Source: Candidatus Handelsmanbacteria bacterium (GTDB lineage: Bacteria > Latescibacterota > UBA2968 > UBA8231). Taken from it: 64,000 bases of DNA. The notes beneath the pieces were generated by a model. That model did no database searches. It was given only the letters and a program-made list of their open reading frames with translations, and had not been told where the DNA came from. Made by a program: the position numbers and the translations under genes. Below are positions 15,558-23,975 of the stretch, in pieces. Each line of letters begins with the position of its first letter. The stretch's first letter is position 1. The stretch is taken from assembly GCA_016867395.1 (NCBI GenBank), contig VGJS01000008.1, positions 44,866 to 108,865 of the forward strand, given 5' to 3'.

Positions 15558-16639
15558 TAGGCGCTAGTGCGTTCCAGATAGCTTTTGACGATCTGGATCA
15601 CCAGGTCCACGTCGTGCCTGGCCTCCGACAGCGGGGTGCGGCAGGGGGTGTTGCCGGTGATGCACTCGCGGAAGTGGCGCAATTCGCGGGTGAAGGGGTT
15701 CTCCCAGTCGATGGCCGGCTCGCCCCGCATGGGCACGCCCTGGGCGTCGTTGCGGTGGATGGTCAGGGAGGAGAGCTGGCCGCGGGAGAAACCGGTGGGG
15801 TAGGAAAGCACCAGGCGCAGGGCCTCGTCGTAGATCTCCAGGGTTTCCCTAAACTCCCACAGCTTGGGCAGCTCGACCCAGGTGGCGGCGCAGCGCACCC
15901 CGCCGGGGTACTCGATGAGCGCGTTAATCGCCCACCCCTCGTTCCAGATCTCCGCACTGATCACCCGCACCGGCGGTCCCAGCATCAGGCGCAAGCCGTA
16001 GATGTCGTGAATCATGCTGCCGGCCAGGATGAAGAAGGCCCGCTCGGCCTGGGGGGGCACCCGGCCGAGGGCCTGGCGCAGGGAAGCCTGACGGGCGGCC
16101 TGTAGCGCGGCGCCGGCTCCGGCGGGCAGGTCGTCGGCGCGCAGGAGGCGGAATTGTTTGAGGTGGTGGGAGTTGTCGGTGTGCAGGTGGTTGACCTGGG
16201 CGAAGCGGATCTCCTTCAATCCGTCCACCTCTCGTTTGGCCCGCTCGAAGGCCGGGTCAAAGACCTTCATGTACCCGGCCTGGGCGACCACGCCGGCGGT
16301 TTGGGCCGCCCCGATCATGGCGTCGGCGTCCTCCAGGGAGAAGCAGACGGGTTTCTCGATGAAGAGGTGTTTGCCGGCGCAGAGGACGGCGAGGGCCACC
16401 TGGGTCTTGGGGTCCGACTGGCACAGGAGCACGGCGTCGATGTCGTCCTCCAGCAGTTGGCGGTAGTCGCTGGTGTGGCGGGGCAGGTGGAAGCGGCGGG
16501 CCACGGTCTGGGCGAGTTGGGCGGAGAGGTCGCAGACAATGGCGACCTCGAACTCCTCCTGGAGTTCGGCGAGGTTGGGCAGGTGTTGGACCTGGGCGAT
16601 GGCGCCGCAGCCGACGACGCCGAGACGTACTGGTTTCAT
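15557..16639 (-). CDS. Gfo/Idh/MocA family oxidoreductase (2 of 3)
   Basis: A 360-residue NAD(P)-binding oxidoreductase. It has the Rossmann motif RLGVVGCGAIAQVQH at residues 4-18, FIEKPVCFSLEDA with the family Lys near residue 95, and AGSMIHDIYGLRLMLGPP in the catalytic domain near residue 210. I chose ATG 16639 (MKPVRLGVV) because AGGAGGACCAC lies directly upstream; the track ORF adds 17 residues without a ribosome site. It is leftward and converges with the amidohydrolase. Upstream lies a GC-rich repeat-like gap and then a cupin gene in the same direction. Confidence 0.87.
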   Translation of the reverse strand: MKPVRLGVVGCGAIAQVQHLPNLAELQEEFEVAIVCDLSAQLAQTVARRFHLPRHTSDYRQLLEDDIDAVLLCQSDPKTQVALAVLCAGKHLFIEKPVCFSLEDADAMIGAAQTAGVVAQAGYMKVFDPAFERAKREVDGLKEIRFAQVNHLHTDNSHHLKQFRLLRADDLPAGAGAALQAARQASLRQALGRVPPQAERAFFILAGSMIHDIYGLRLMLGPPVRVISAEIWNEGWAINALIEYPGGVRCAATWVELPKLWEFRETLEIYDEALRLVLSYPTGFSRGQLSSLTIHRNDAQGVPMRGEPAIDWENPFTRELRHFRECITGNTPCRTPLSEARHDVDLVIQIVKSYLERTSA

Positions 16640-16803
16640 GTGGTCCTCCTCAGTGGGCGTCGGGGAGCGACCCGCTCCGGCCTCTCTCAAGGCGCGCCCT
16701 GCTCCCTCGCTCGCTTCGCTCCGCTACCCGGCCCCCCGCCACGCGGTCTTCCCTTCCCAGCCACTCCCCGAGAGAGGCCTCCGGGGTCATCTCCCCGCCG
16801 CAA
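16640..16803. repeat. Repeat-like GC-rich intergenic element
   Basis: This gap carries GCGTCGGGGAG, CTCAAGGCGCG and a run of CGCTCGCTTCGCTCCGCTACC type. Related strings occur at 15520-15557 and 18962-19150, suggesting a short interspersed element family. No gene or clear promoter is visible. Confidence 0.45.
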
Positions 16804-17442
16804 TCAGCTGGTTTTTTCCATTCTTGGGGCCAGGGTGTTCCACTGGTCGCCCAGGGCGTGGATTTGTTTGAAGACCTGGTATACTCCTTCCCACATGGTG
16901 TTGCGGGCCTGGTGTGCGGCCGCGTCGTCGCCGGCGGCTAGGGCTTGTTGCAGTTGCATGGCGGCCTGGGCCTGCTGGCGGGCGGCTTCCTGGGCCAGAG
17001 CGGCCATCACCTGGAAGGACTGCACCCAGCGTTCGGCCAGGTCCTCGACCGGGGTCTGAGTGTCGGTCTCTACGTCGTAGGCGCTGGAAGGGGCGAAGTG
17101 GATGGGCAGGCGCTCGCCCTCTGGGGTGCGGCCGGTGTGGGTGGGGTGGATGTGGGGCGTCACCGAGAGGTACATGATCATCGGCTCGTCGCCCACCACC
17201 CGCACGCTGTGGGGCTCGTCCACCAGGGCGACGCACAGTTGGCCTGGACCCAACTCGGCCTCCTCGCCGCTGATCTCAAAGACGCAGCGGCCCTGGAGAA
17301 TGAGGAAGATCTCGTGGCCCAGGTCGTGGCTGTGGCGCGAGGCCACCTGGCCGGGCTCCATGCGCAGGAATCGGGAGCGGATCTGGGGCGTCACCAGCAG
17401 GTTGCGGATGTCGGTGCGGAAGTCGTAGACTTTGAAAGGCAT
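16804..17442 (-). CDS. Cupin domain protein
   Basis: A 212-residue protein with one N-terminal cupin domain (residues about 20-105). The two cupin motifs are visible: SRHSHDLGHEIFLILQG with the metal-binding His and Glu, and LVDEPHSVRVVGDEP with the late His. The C-terminal half is an Ala/Gln-rich helical segment (AQEAARQQAQAAMQLQQAL), likely coiled coil, which is not part of usual cupins. ATG 17442 follows GAGGAGGCCCC. It is divergent from the CehA/McbA gene, with 68 bases between them. It could be a sugar isomerase-like or sensor protein; the function is not clear. Confidence 0.78.
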   Translation of the reverse strand: MPFKVYDFRTDIRNLLVTPQIRSRFLRMEPGQVASRHSHDLGHEIFLILQGRCVFEISGEEAELGPGQLCVALVDEPHSVRVVGDEPMIMYLSVTPHIHPTHTGRTPEGERLPIHFAPSSAYDVETDTQTPVEDLAERWVQSFQVMAALAQEAARQQAQAAMQLQQALAAGDDAAAHQARNTMWEGVYQVFKQIHALGDQWNTLAPRMEKTS

Positions 17443-17510
17443 GGGGCCTCCTCGGGTGTTGATCGCCCCGCAAATTAGCGCACCCAGCCTCCCCGATCAA
17501 GGAGTACGCA

Positions 17511-18953
17511 ATGGGCACCCTGCACGGCACCATCATCGACGCGGCCACCGGACAACCCATCGACGCCAAGGTCCACGTCCTCGACGCGATGGGCAATTTC
17601 GCCCAGCCCTCGGGCGCATTGCTCAAGCGCGGTACCGGCACGCCTTTCTTCTTTGCCAAAAACGAGTTCGAGGTACACGCCCCGCGCGGCCGGGCCGAGG
17701 TGCTGGTGGAGCGGGGCACCGAGTACGAGCCGGCGCGCGCCGTGGTCGAAGTGCCCGAGAAAGGCGCGGCCGCGGTGGAGATCCCGCTGCGCCGCTGGTA
17801 CTACCCACAGGAGCAGCGCTGGTACCCGGGCAACACCCACATCCACTACGACGACAAGGAGACCCGGCCCGACGAGCGGTTGGGAGTGGATTGCTCGGTA
17901 GAAGGGTACAACGTGACGGTGGTCAGTGTGCTGGACCGGCGGCAACTGCCCTACGCCAGCAACAAGTATCCCCTCGGGGCGATGAACGAGTTCACCACCG
18001 CCCACCACGTCCTCGACATCGGCGAGGAGAACCGCCACTACGGCGAGCGCTCGCCCTGGGGCTTTGGCTACGGCCATGTGATGTTCCTCAACATCCGAAA
18101 TCTGATTCAACCGGTGAGCCGGGGCCACATCCTCACCACCCAATCCGACCCGGACTATCCGCCCCTGTGCCACTGCTGCGACGAGGCGCGGGAGCAGGGG
18201 GGCATCGTCATCTGGTGCCACAACGGCCGCGGCATGGAGGCGCCGGTGGCCGCGGCATTGGGCAAGCTCGATGCCTTCAACCTCTTCGATCCTTTCTGGA
18301 TGGACCCCGAGTACGAATTGTGGTACAAGCTGCTGGACTGCGGCCTGAAGCTGCCGGCCTCCACGGGCACGGACTGGTTCGTCTGCTCCAACAACCGGGT
18401 CTACGTGCAGACGGAGGAGGAGTTTTCCTACGCCAGTTGGATAGGGGGGATGAAGGCGGGCCGCACCTACATCACTAACGGGCCGGCGGTGGACCTGAAG
18501 GTGAACGGCCGGCCCATCGGCAGCGAGCTGGCGCTGAACCAGGAGAGCGAGTTGGAGGCGGAGGTGAGTTTCCGCTCCTACTATCCCATCGAGCGGGCCG
18601 AATTGGTGGTGGACGGGCAGGTGGTGTGCCGGGAGGAGTGGCCCCAGGGCAAACGCGAGGGGGTTTTCCGCCGCCAGGTGCAGGTGGCGCGGGACGGCTG
18701 GGTGGCGGCGCGGTTGTGGGGGGATTCGCGCGACAGCTTCGGCCACGCCATCTACGCCCACACCAGCCCGATCTATTTCCGGGTGGGCCGGCCTTCCCTG
18801 CAGCGGCCGGAGTCGGCGCGCTTCTTTCTGGCGGCCATAGACGAATCCCTCAAATGGATAGACTCCTGGGGGCGGTACAACAGCGACCAGCAGCGCGAGG
18901 ATGTGAAGGAGTTGTTTAGGCGGGGACGGGAGGTGTACGCGGGGCTGGTTTAG
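17511..18953 (+). CDS. CehA/McbA family metallohydrolase (PHP-type)
   Basis: A 480-residue protein. Residues 1-95 look like a carboxypeptidase-regulatory-type beta domain (GTIIDAATGQPIDAKVHVLD). A PHP-like catalytic domain follows, with YPGNTHIHYDD near residue 105, VTVVSVLDRR near 140, IVIWCHNGRG near 237 and ASTGTDWF near 285. A final beta domain runs from about 325 to 430. CehA and McbA hydrolyse carbaryl-type esters, but relatives are widespread and mostly uncharacterised. The start has AAGGAG upstream. No signal peptide is visible, so it is probably cytoplasmic. Confidence 0.8.
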   Translation: MGTLHGTIIDAATGQPIDAKVHVLDAMGNFAQPSGALLKRGTGTPFFFAKNEFEVHAPRGRAEVLVERGTEYEPARAVVEVPEKGAAAVEIPLRRWYYPQEQRWYPGNTHIHYDDKETRPDERLGVDCSVEGYNVTVVSVLDRRQLPYASNKYPLGAMNEFTTAHHVLDIGEENRHYGERSPWGFGYGHVMFLNIRNLIQPVSRGHILTTQSDPDYPPLCHCCDEAREQGGIVIWCHNGRGMEAPVAAALGKLDAFNLFDPFWMDPEYELWYKLLDCGLKLPASTGTDWFVCSNNRVYVQTEEEFSYASWIGGMKAGRTYITNGPAVDLKVNGRPIGSELALNQESELEAEVSFRSYYPIERAELVVDGQVVCREEWPQGKREGVFRRQVQVARDGWVAARLWGDSRDSFGHAIYAHTSPIYFRVGRPSLQRPESARFFLAAIDESLKWIDSWGRYNSDQQREDVKELFRRGREVYAGLV

Positions 18954-19153
18954 GTAAAGGTCGCGTCGGCGAGAGCCCCGTTCCAGCCTTTCCCATCCCA
19001 AGGCGCGTCGGCAACGCCCCATACGTTGGGGCGTTGCGCCCCCTCGCTCCATACACTACGCTTCCCCCTACCGCAGCCCTGCGGTCCTGCCCCCCACCTC
19101 TCCTCCAGAGGCGCCTTCGGGGCACTCCCCCGGCCTGCTGCTCAGGTGGGATC
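18954..19153. repeat. Convergent gap with a strong hairpin and repeat-like sequence
   Basis: A perfect 10-bp stem GCAACGCCCC/GGGGCGTTGC (19011-19037) with a 7-base loop lies between the CehA/McbA and rsmA stops. CCAAGGCGCGTCGGC and CTCGCTCCATACACTACGC resemble the 16.6-16.8 kb element. There is no T-run. Confidence 0.5.
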
Positions 19154-19972
19154 TCAGCCAGCCCTCTTTTTCCACAGCGCCCAGGTCAGCTCCCCGAACT
19201 CGGCGGAGGTGAGGCGGCAGACGGGTTTGCGGCGCAGCTTTTCGGGCAGGCGGGCCAGGATTTTGGCCAGCAGGGGCTGGGGTAATTGGCGATCCCGGAC
19301 GGCCTGGGCGGCCTGGGCGAGCGGGGCCTGTCGGTGTTTGAAGAAGGCCTCCAGCACCACCCGGAAAAACTCCTCGTCGGGTACCGAGAATTTGGGCCGG
19401 GTGCGTTCAAGGCGCACAAGGGCGCTCTCCACCTCAGGGGGCGGATAGAAGACCTGACGGGGCACCTCCTCCAATATCTCCACCTCGGCGCGGCGGCCCA
19501 CGGCGATGCTCAGCCGGCCGTACCCGCCCTCGCCCACCTTTGCCACCAGGCGCCGGGCCAGGTCCCGCTGCACCATCAGCACCGCCCGCTCGAAACGCCG
19601 CTCCATGAGTTTGAAAACCAGCGGCAGGGCCACCTGGTAGGGCAGGTTGGCCACGGCCTTGTCGAAGGGGGGGAGGTCCACCTCCAAAGCGTCGCCCCAA
19701 AGGATTTCAAGGTTTGGGTGCCGCTCTTGTACTTCCCCGAGGCAGGCGGCGAAGCGGCGGTCGCGCTCTACGGCCACCACCTGCCCGGCCCGCGCGGCCA
19801 GGAGCGCGGTGAGGTTGCCCAGGCCCGGCCCGATTTCGAGCACCGTGTCATCGGGCCCCAGCTCGGCATAGGCCAGCTCCCGCTCCAGCAGTTGGGGGTC
19901 GGCCAGGAAATGCTGGCCCAGCTTCTTGTCCGGCCGCAAGTGGTGGCGGATCAGCAGGTCTTGGATAGACAC
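19154..19972 (-). CDS. rsmA: 16S rRNA (adenine1518/1519-N6) dimethyltransferase
   Basis: Dimethylates two adjacent adenines in helix 45 of 16S rRNA using SAM. The 272-residue protein has KKLGQHFLADPQLL near residue 16, the SAM motif LEIGPGLGNLTALLA near residue 45, and the adenine-binding NLPYQVALPLVFKL near residue 108 (family NLPY). The start is GTG 19972; no strong ribosome site is seen. A terminator for the upstream trxB gene lies immediately before it, so rsmA probably has its own promoter within or past that hairpin, or relies on read-through. Confidence 0.95.
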   Translation of the reverse strand: MSIQDLLIRHHLRPDKKLGQHFLADPQLLERELAYAELGPDDTVLEIGPGLGNLTALLAARAGQVVAVERDRRFAACLGEVQERHPNLEILWGDALEVDLPPFDKAVANLPYQVALPLVFKLMERRFERAVLMVQRDLARRLVAKVGEGGYGRLSIAVGRRAEVEILEEVPRQVFYPPPEVESALVRLERTRPKFSVPDEEFFRVVLEAFFKHRQAPLAQAAQAVRDRQLPQPLLAKILARLPEKLRRKPVCRLTSAEFGELTWALWKKRAG

Positions 19973-19980
19973 GGGGTCTT

Positions 19981-20016
19981 TAAAAAAAAAGAGCCGGCCC
20001 GCAGCACGGCCGGCTC
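19981..20016 (-). terminator. Intrinsic terminator of trxB
   Basis: On the minus strand GAGCCGGCC pairs with GGCCGGCTC and is followed by nine T residues. It lies between the trxB stop and the rsmA start. Confidence 0.88.
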
Positions 20017-20035
20017 AGGTGTATTGCGAGGTGCT

Positions 20036-20974
20036 TCAACCGTGGGCCAGGAAACGCTCGGCTTCGATGGCGGCCATGCAGCCGGTGCCGGCGGCAGTGA
20101 CCGCCTGGCGGTACACATGGTCCTGCACGTCGCCGCAGGCAAAGACCCCGGGGATGTTGGTGCTGGCCGTCCCCGGTTTGGTGCGGAGGTACCCGGTCTC
20201 GTCCATCTCGAGCTGGCCGTTAAAGATCTGCGAGTTGGGCTGGTGGCCGATGGCCACGAACACCCCTTCGCAGGGGTGTTCCCACACCCGGCCGCTCACG
20301 GTGTCCTTCAGGCGCACCCCGCGCACCGCCTTCTGCCCCTCGTGGGAGAGGATCTCCTCGGGCACGGCATTGGTGATGAAGGCGATCTTGGGGTTGTCCT
20401 GGGCCCGCTTGAGCATGATCCGCGAGGCGCGGAACTCCTCGCGCCGGTGGATGAGGGTCACCTTGGAGGCGAACTTGGTCAGGTAGTTGGCCTCCTCCAT
20501 GGCCGAGTCGCCGCCCCCCACCACCGCGATCTCCTTGTTGCGAAAGAAGAAGCCGTCGCAGGTGGCGCAGGCCGAGACCCCGTGGCCCATCAGCACTTTC
20601 TCCGACTCCAAACCCAGCAGGCGGGCGGTGGCGCCGGTGGCGACGATCACCGTGTCGCCGGTGTAGCGCTCCCCGTCGCTCTCCACCGTGAAAGGCCGGC
20701 GGCCCAGGTCCACGCTGGTGGCGATCTTGAACTCGCACTGGGCCCCGAAGCGGGTGGCCTGGGCCCGCATCTTCTCCATCAACTCGGGTCCCATGATCCC
20801 TTCGGGGAAGCCGGGGTAGTTCTCCACCTCGGTGGTGATGGTCAACTGGCCGCCCGGCTGGAGCCCCTCCAGCACCAGGGGGGCCAGGTCGGCGCGGGCG
20901 GCGTACAGGGCGGCGGTCAGGCCGGCGGGCCCGGAACCGATGATGATGGCCTTGTAGTGTTTGGCGTCAGCCAT
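20036..20974 (-). CDS. trxB: Thioredoxin-disulfide reductase
   Basis: FAD- and NADPH-dependent reductase that keeps thioredoxin reduced. At 312 residues it is standard length. FAD-binding [18 protein letters not shown] is at residues 11-28, the redox-active pair is CATCDGFFF near residue 135, NADPH-binding [18 protein letters not shown] is near residue 153, and the C-terminal FAD motif [20 protein letters not shown] is near residue 275. It is leftward, with an intrinsic terminator right after the stop. Upstream lies the hydroxyacid dehydrogenase, 89 bases away. Confidence 0.95.
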   Translation of the reverse strand: MADAKHYKAIIIGSGPAGLTAALYAARADLAPLVLEGLQPGGQLTITTEVENYPGFPEGIMGPELMEKMRAQATRFGAQCEFKIATSVDLGRRPFTVESDGERYTGDTVIVATGATARLLGLESEKVLMGHGVSACATCDGFFFRNKEIAVVGGGDSAMEEANYLTKFASKVTLIHRREEFRASRIMLKRAQDNPKIAFITNAVPEEILSHEGQKAVRGVRLKDTVSGRVWEHPCEGVFVAIGHQPNSQIFNGQLEMDETGYLRTKPGTASTNIPGVFACGDVQDHVYRQAVTAAGTGCMAAIEAERFLAHG

Positions 20975-21063
20975 TGGGAATCCCTTCTCGCTTGGAGGTC
21001 CGTTGCTCGAATATCAAACATGAGCAACACCCCGTACTTCTGCAAGGCAGGGACAGGCGGGGC

Positions 21064-22017
21064 TCAGGCCACCCGGCTGAGCAGGGGCTTGCCCTCCAGG
21101 CCGGCGCGCAGGTTGTCCACCGAGCGCTGGGCCATGGCCTGGCGGGTCTGGTGGGTGGCGCTGCCCAGGTGGGGCATGATGATGACGTTGTCCAGGCCCA
21201 GCAGGGGATGGTTGCGCGGCAGGGGCTCGGGCTCGGTCACGTCCAGGCCGGCGGCCCAGATCTTCCCTTCCCTCAAGGCCTCGTACAAGGCCTGGTGGTC
21301 GAGCACCCCGCCCCGCGCCGCGTTAACCAGCACCGCAGTGGGTTTCATCAGCGCCAACTCGCGCTGGCCGATCATGCCCCGGGTCTGGGGGGTGAGCGGC
21401 ATGTTCAGGGTGACGAAGTCGGCCTGGGCCAGCAGCTCGTCGAGGGGCACGTAGCGGGCGCCCAGTTCCGCGGCCTGGGCCCTGGGCTGGCGGTTGTGGT
21501 AGATCACCCGCATGTCAAAGGCCAGGGCCCGCCGGGCCACCTGGTAGCCTATGCTGCCCAAGCCGACGATGCCCAGCACCGCCCCGTGTACCTCCTGGCC
21601 CAGCATGAAGCTGGGGTCGTAGTGGGTGAAGGCGGCGCTGCGGGCAAAGTGGTCGCCCCGGACCAGGTTGCGCGCAGCGGCCAGCAAGAGGGCAAAGGTC
21701 ATGTCCGCGGTGGCCCCGTCCAGGAGCTTGGGGGTGTTGGCCACCGGGATGCCGCGTTGGCGGGCCGCCTCCAGGTCGATGTGGTCCACCCCCACCCCGA
21801 AGTTGCTGATCACCTTGAGGCGCGGCATCAGGTCCATCTTGGCCCCGTCGAGGCGGTGGTGGCCGAAGTTGTAGAGACCCTCGATGCGCCGCAGCACCTC
21901 GGCGGGCGGCAGGGGTTCGAGCGGGTTCCACTGGCAGATCTCCCCCAGGGCTTCGAGCTGGGGGCGAATGGTCTGGTAGGGCTCCACCTCGGTGTGGAGC
22001 AGGATCTGATGGGCCAC
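21064..22017 (-). CDS. D-2-hydroxyacid dehydrogenase (glyoxylate/hydroxypyruvate reductase-like)
   Basis: NAD(P)-dependent reduction of 2-oxo acids. The 317-residue protein has GVDHIDLEAARQRGIPVANT near residue 78, the Rossmann motif GIVGLGSIGYQVARRAL near 148, the catalytic Arg in VNAARGGVLD near 235, Glu in DVTEPEPLP near 264 and His in MPHLGSAT near 283. I place the start at GTG 22017, three bases after the upstream Gfo/Idh/MocA stop, with GGGAGGGG as ribosome site; the track ORF runs far into that gene. The pair is therefore probably translationally coupled and may act on the same sugar-acid pathway. Confidence 0.9.
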   Translation of the reverse strand: MAHQILLHTEVEPYQTIRPQLEALGEICQWNPLEPLPPAEVLRRIEGLYNFGHHRLDGAKMDLMPRLKVISNFGVGVDHIDLEAARQRGIPVANTPKLLDGATADMTFALLLAAARNLVRGDHFARSAAFTHYDPSFMLGQEVHGAVLGIVGLGSIGYQVARRALAFDMRVIYHNRQPRAQAAELGARYVPLDELLAQADFVTLNMPLTPQTRGMIGQRELALMKPTAVLVNAARGGVLDHQALYEALREGKIWAAGLDVTEPEPLPRNHPLLGLDNVIIMPHLGSATHQTRQAMAQRSVDNLRAGLEGKPLLSRVA

Positions 22018-22019
22018 AC

Positions 22020-23078
22020 TCAGCCCCTCCCCACAGCCTTCTTGACCATGGCTCTCACGTCCACCACCACGCCATTGGACGAAGCTTGGATGGCGGCGAA
22101 CAGCGCCGCGTTGCTGTGGAGGTTGTCGTCGATGGCCGTCTCGGGTTTGGGGCCGCCGGAAAGCCATTTGAGGTGGGCGTCGATCACGTAGTTGTGTCCC
22201 TGGAAGGGGGGCTGGACCAGGGGCACCTCCTCGGTGGTCAGGGCCCCGGTGGCGTTGTCGCGGATCACCAAGCGCAGCGCGTTGTCGCTATCGATCACCA
22301 CCTCGCCCTTTTCACACACCGCCCGGTAGTACTCGCGGTGCCAGGAATTCTGGTGGCCGGTGCCGCTGCAGGTGCCCTCGTAGTGAGCGACCACCCCGTT
22401 GGCCATCTTCATCACGTAGCTGGCGTTGGACTCCCCTTTGAAGCTGCTCCAGGGGCGGTTCCACTCCCAGCCAGAGATCTGCACGCAGCGCGAGCCGGCC
22501 AGGTTGCGCAGCATGTCGAGGTGATGCACCCCACCCTCCACCAGCAGGGAGTGGGGGATCTCGTGGCGAAAGGCGCCCCAGGAGGCGTACTTGCGATAGT
22601 CGGCGGCGAAGCGGCCCATCAAGTAGTTGAGCTGGCCCAGGCGCCCGCTGCGCAGCACCTGGCGAAAGGTGTACATGGTGGCGTTGTAGCGGTAATTCTG
22701 GATGATAGTACACTTGATACCAACCTTCTTCACTGCCCGGTAGATGGCCACCGCATCCTGCCAGGTGTCGGCGATGGGTTTCTCCATGAGGATGTGCAGG
22801 CGGCGGGCGCACGCCAGTTCGACACACTCGCGATGGGCCCAAGGCGGGGTGACGATAGTACAGTAGTCGGCCTCGGTCTGGGCGAAGGCTTTTTTCAGAT
22901 CGGTGTAGCGGGCGCTCTTGGGCAGCCCGAGAAAATCCCCCTGCTCGTTGAGGGGTTTGGGGGCGATGTCCACCAGGGCGACGATCTGGCAGCGCTCGGC
23001 GAAATTGGGATAGAAGGTGCGTATCCAGCCGCGCGCCATGCCACCGGCGCCGATCATCAGGCAGCGTTTCATTTTCAT
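22020..23078 (-). CDS. Gfo/Idh/MocA family oxidoreductase (3 of 3)
   Basis: A 352-residue NAD(P)-binding dehydrogenase-like protein. It has CLMIGAGGMARGWIRTF (Rossmann) at residue 5, ILMEKPIADTWQDA with the family Lys near 94, and EGGVHHLDMLRNLAGSR near 183 with the usual catalytic His-His-Asp. ATG 23078 is chosen because AGAGGA lies 7 bases upstream; ATG 23072 is an alternative. It sits directly before the hydroxyacid dehydrogenase and after the strong terminator of the upstream leftward gene, so the two form their own unit. Confidence 0.87.
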   Translation of the reverse strand: MKMKRCLMIGAGGMARGWIRTFYPNFAERCQIVALVDIAPKPLNEQGDFLGLPKSARYTDLKKAFAQTEADYCTIVTPPWAHRECVELACARRLHILMEKPIADTWQDAVAIYRAVKKVGIKCTIIQNYRYNATMYTFRQVLRSGRLGQLNYLMGRFAADYRKYASWGAFRHEIPHSLLVEGGVHHLDMLRNLAGSRCVQISGWEWNRPWSSFKGESNASYVMKMANGVVAHYEGTCSGTGHQNSWHREYYRAVCEKGEVVIDSDNALRLVIRDNATGALTTEEVPLVQPPFQGHNYVIDAHLKWLSGGPKPETAIDDNLHSNAALFAAIQASSNGVVVDVRAMVKKAVGRG

Positions 23079-23154
23079 GGGAATCCTCTGGAGCAAAAGG
23101 TCGGTGGTCGGAGTGGTGGCCAAAAATAAACACCCGCCCAAAGGCGGGAAAGGA

Positions 23155-23185
23155 CAAAAAAAGACCCGGGGCGAACCCGGGTCTT
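23155..23185 (-). terminator. Intrinsic terminator of the 23.2-23.8 kb gene
   Basis: On the minus strand AAGACCCGGG and CCCGGGTCTT form a 10-bp stem with a 5-base loop followed by a T-run. A second short hairpin (CCCGCC/GGCGGG) follows at 23133-23148. Confidence 0.9.
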
Positions 23186-23212
23186 ATCGCGGGAGGGAAA
23201 GGCGCGCCACTC

Positions 23213-23845
23213 TCAGGCGATCAGGTCCACCTCGCTCCTGGTGGCGGTGACCAGGGCTGCCCCGGTCACCGCCGCCGTGACGGCAGGCGCCGGCGCCGCG
23301 GGAGCGTTTTTGGCAAAGGCGCGCAGGGCCCCGGCGTTGGGCTGCTCCTGGGTTGGGGCTGAGCGCTGGGCGCCGGGGTTGGCGGCGATTTCTGGCTTGA
23401 CCATGGCGCTGGTGGTCTGCGGCCGGCGCGCTGGAGCGGCCTGGGGCTTGACTGCGGCTGGCGCGGTGGCCTGCGGTCTGGAAGCGAGGGTTGCCGCACG
23501 GCTCAATTCACCCTGGCCTTCGCCGCCGACGATGCCGTCCAGTTCGTTGACCTGGCGCTGCAGGTCGTTAGCGCGGCTGACCAGGACGGTGCGCTGGGGC
23601 GGGCTAACCGCCTCGGAGGAGATACGGCTGGCTACCGCCTTCTTGCTCTGCACCAAATGATCCACCCGCTCGCTGAGGCGGGCCCGCTCCTTCTGCACCA
23701 GCTCGGCCTGGGACGGATCTTTGGCGGCAAAGCGGCGATCGGCGGCCCGTGCCCCAGTCTCCTGGCGGTTGCGAAACTCCCGGCTGACCAAGGACAAGGC
23801 CTGGGCGGAAAGGCTGGGGATTATGGGCGCGACCTGCTCTGACAT
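23213..23845 (-). CDS. Unknown helical, Ala/Pro-rich protein, 210 aa
   Basis: I do not recognise a family. From the ATG at 23845 (MSEQVAPIIPSLSAQALSLV), with GAGGTGG upstream, the protein has a helical first half rich in Arg, Glu, Gln and Ala (QAELVQKERARLSERVDHLV, then RANDLQRQVNELDGIVGG) that looks like coiled coil. The second half is low-complexity Ala/Pro/Thr/Gln (RPQATAPAAVKPQAAPARRP). There is no signal peptide and no Cys. It is a single-gene unit with the closest-to-consensus promoter in the window and a strong intrinsic terminator, which suggests high expression. The pattern suits a structural, surface-appendage or regulatory protein; this is a guess. Confidence 0.7.
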   Translation of the reverse strand: MSEQVAPIIPSLSAQALSLVSREFRNRQETGARAADRRFAAKDPSQAELVQKERARLSERVDHLVQSKKAVASRISSEAVSPPQRTVLVSRANDLQRQVNELDGIVGGEGQGELSRAATLASRPQATAPAAVKPQAAPARRPQTTSAMVKPEIAANPGAQRSAPTQEQPNAGALRAFAKNAPAAPAPAVTAAVTGAALVTATRSEVDLIA

Positions 23846-23900
23846 GACGACCACCTCATGAACTGGGGCGAGACAGCAGAGGTGAAAAGAGTATGCCCAC

Positions 23901-23930
23901 TTGTTATGATCTGAAGTCAATGGGTATTAT
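23901..23930 (+). promoter_or_regulatory. Divergent promoter candidate for the RidA-like gene
   Basis: TTGTTA, an 18-base spacer and TATTAT. Its -10 box overlaps the -10 of the leftward promoter, so the two would compete for polymerase. Confidence 0.4.
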
Positions 23931-23953
23931 ACAACCGCAACCGCAGATGTCAA
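23926..23953 (-). promoter_or_regulatory. Near-consensus promoter for the unknown 210-aa protein
   Basis: On the minus strand TTGACA, a 16-base spacer and TATAAT. It is the best -35/-10 pair in the window and lies about 80 bases upstream of the start. Confidence 0.75.
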
Positions 23954-23975
23954 GCCAAAACCCCAGGAGCGAGAG

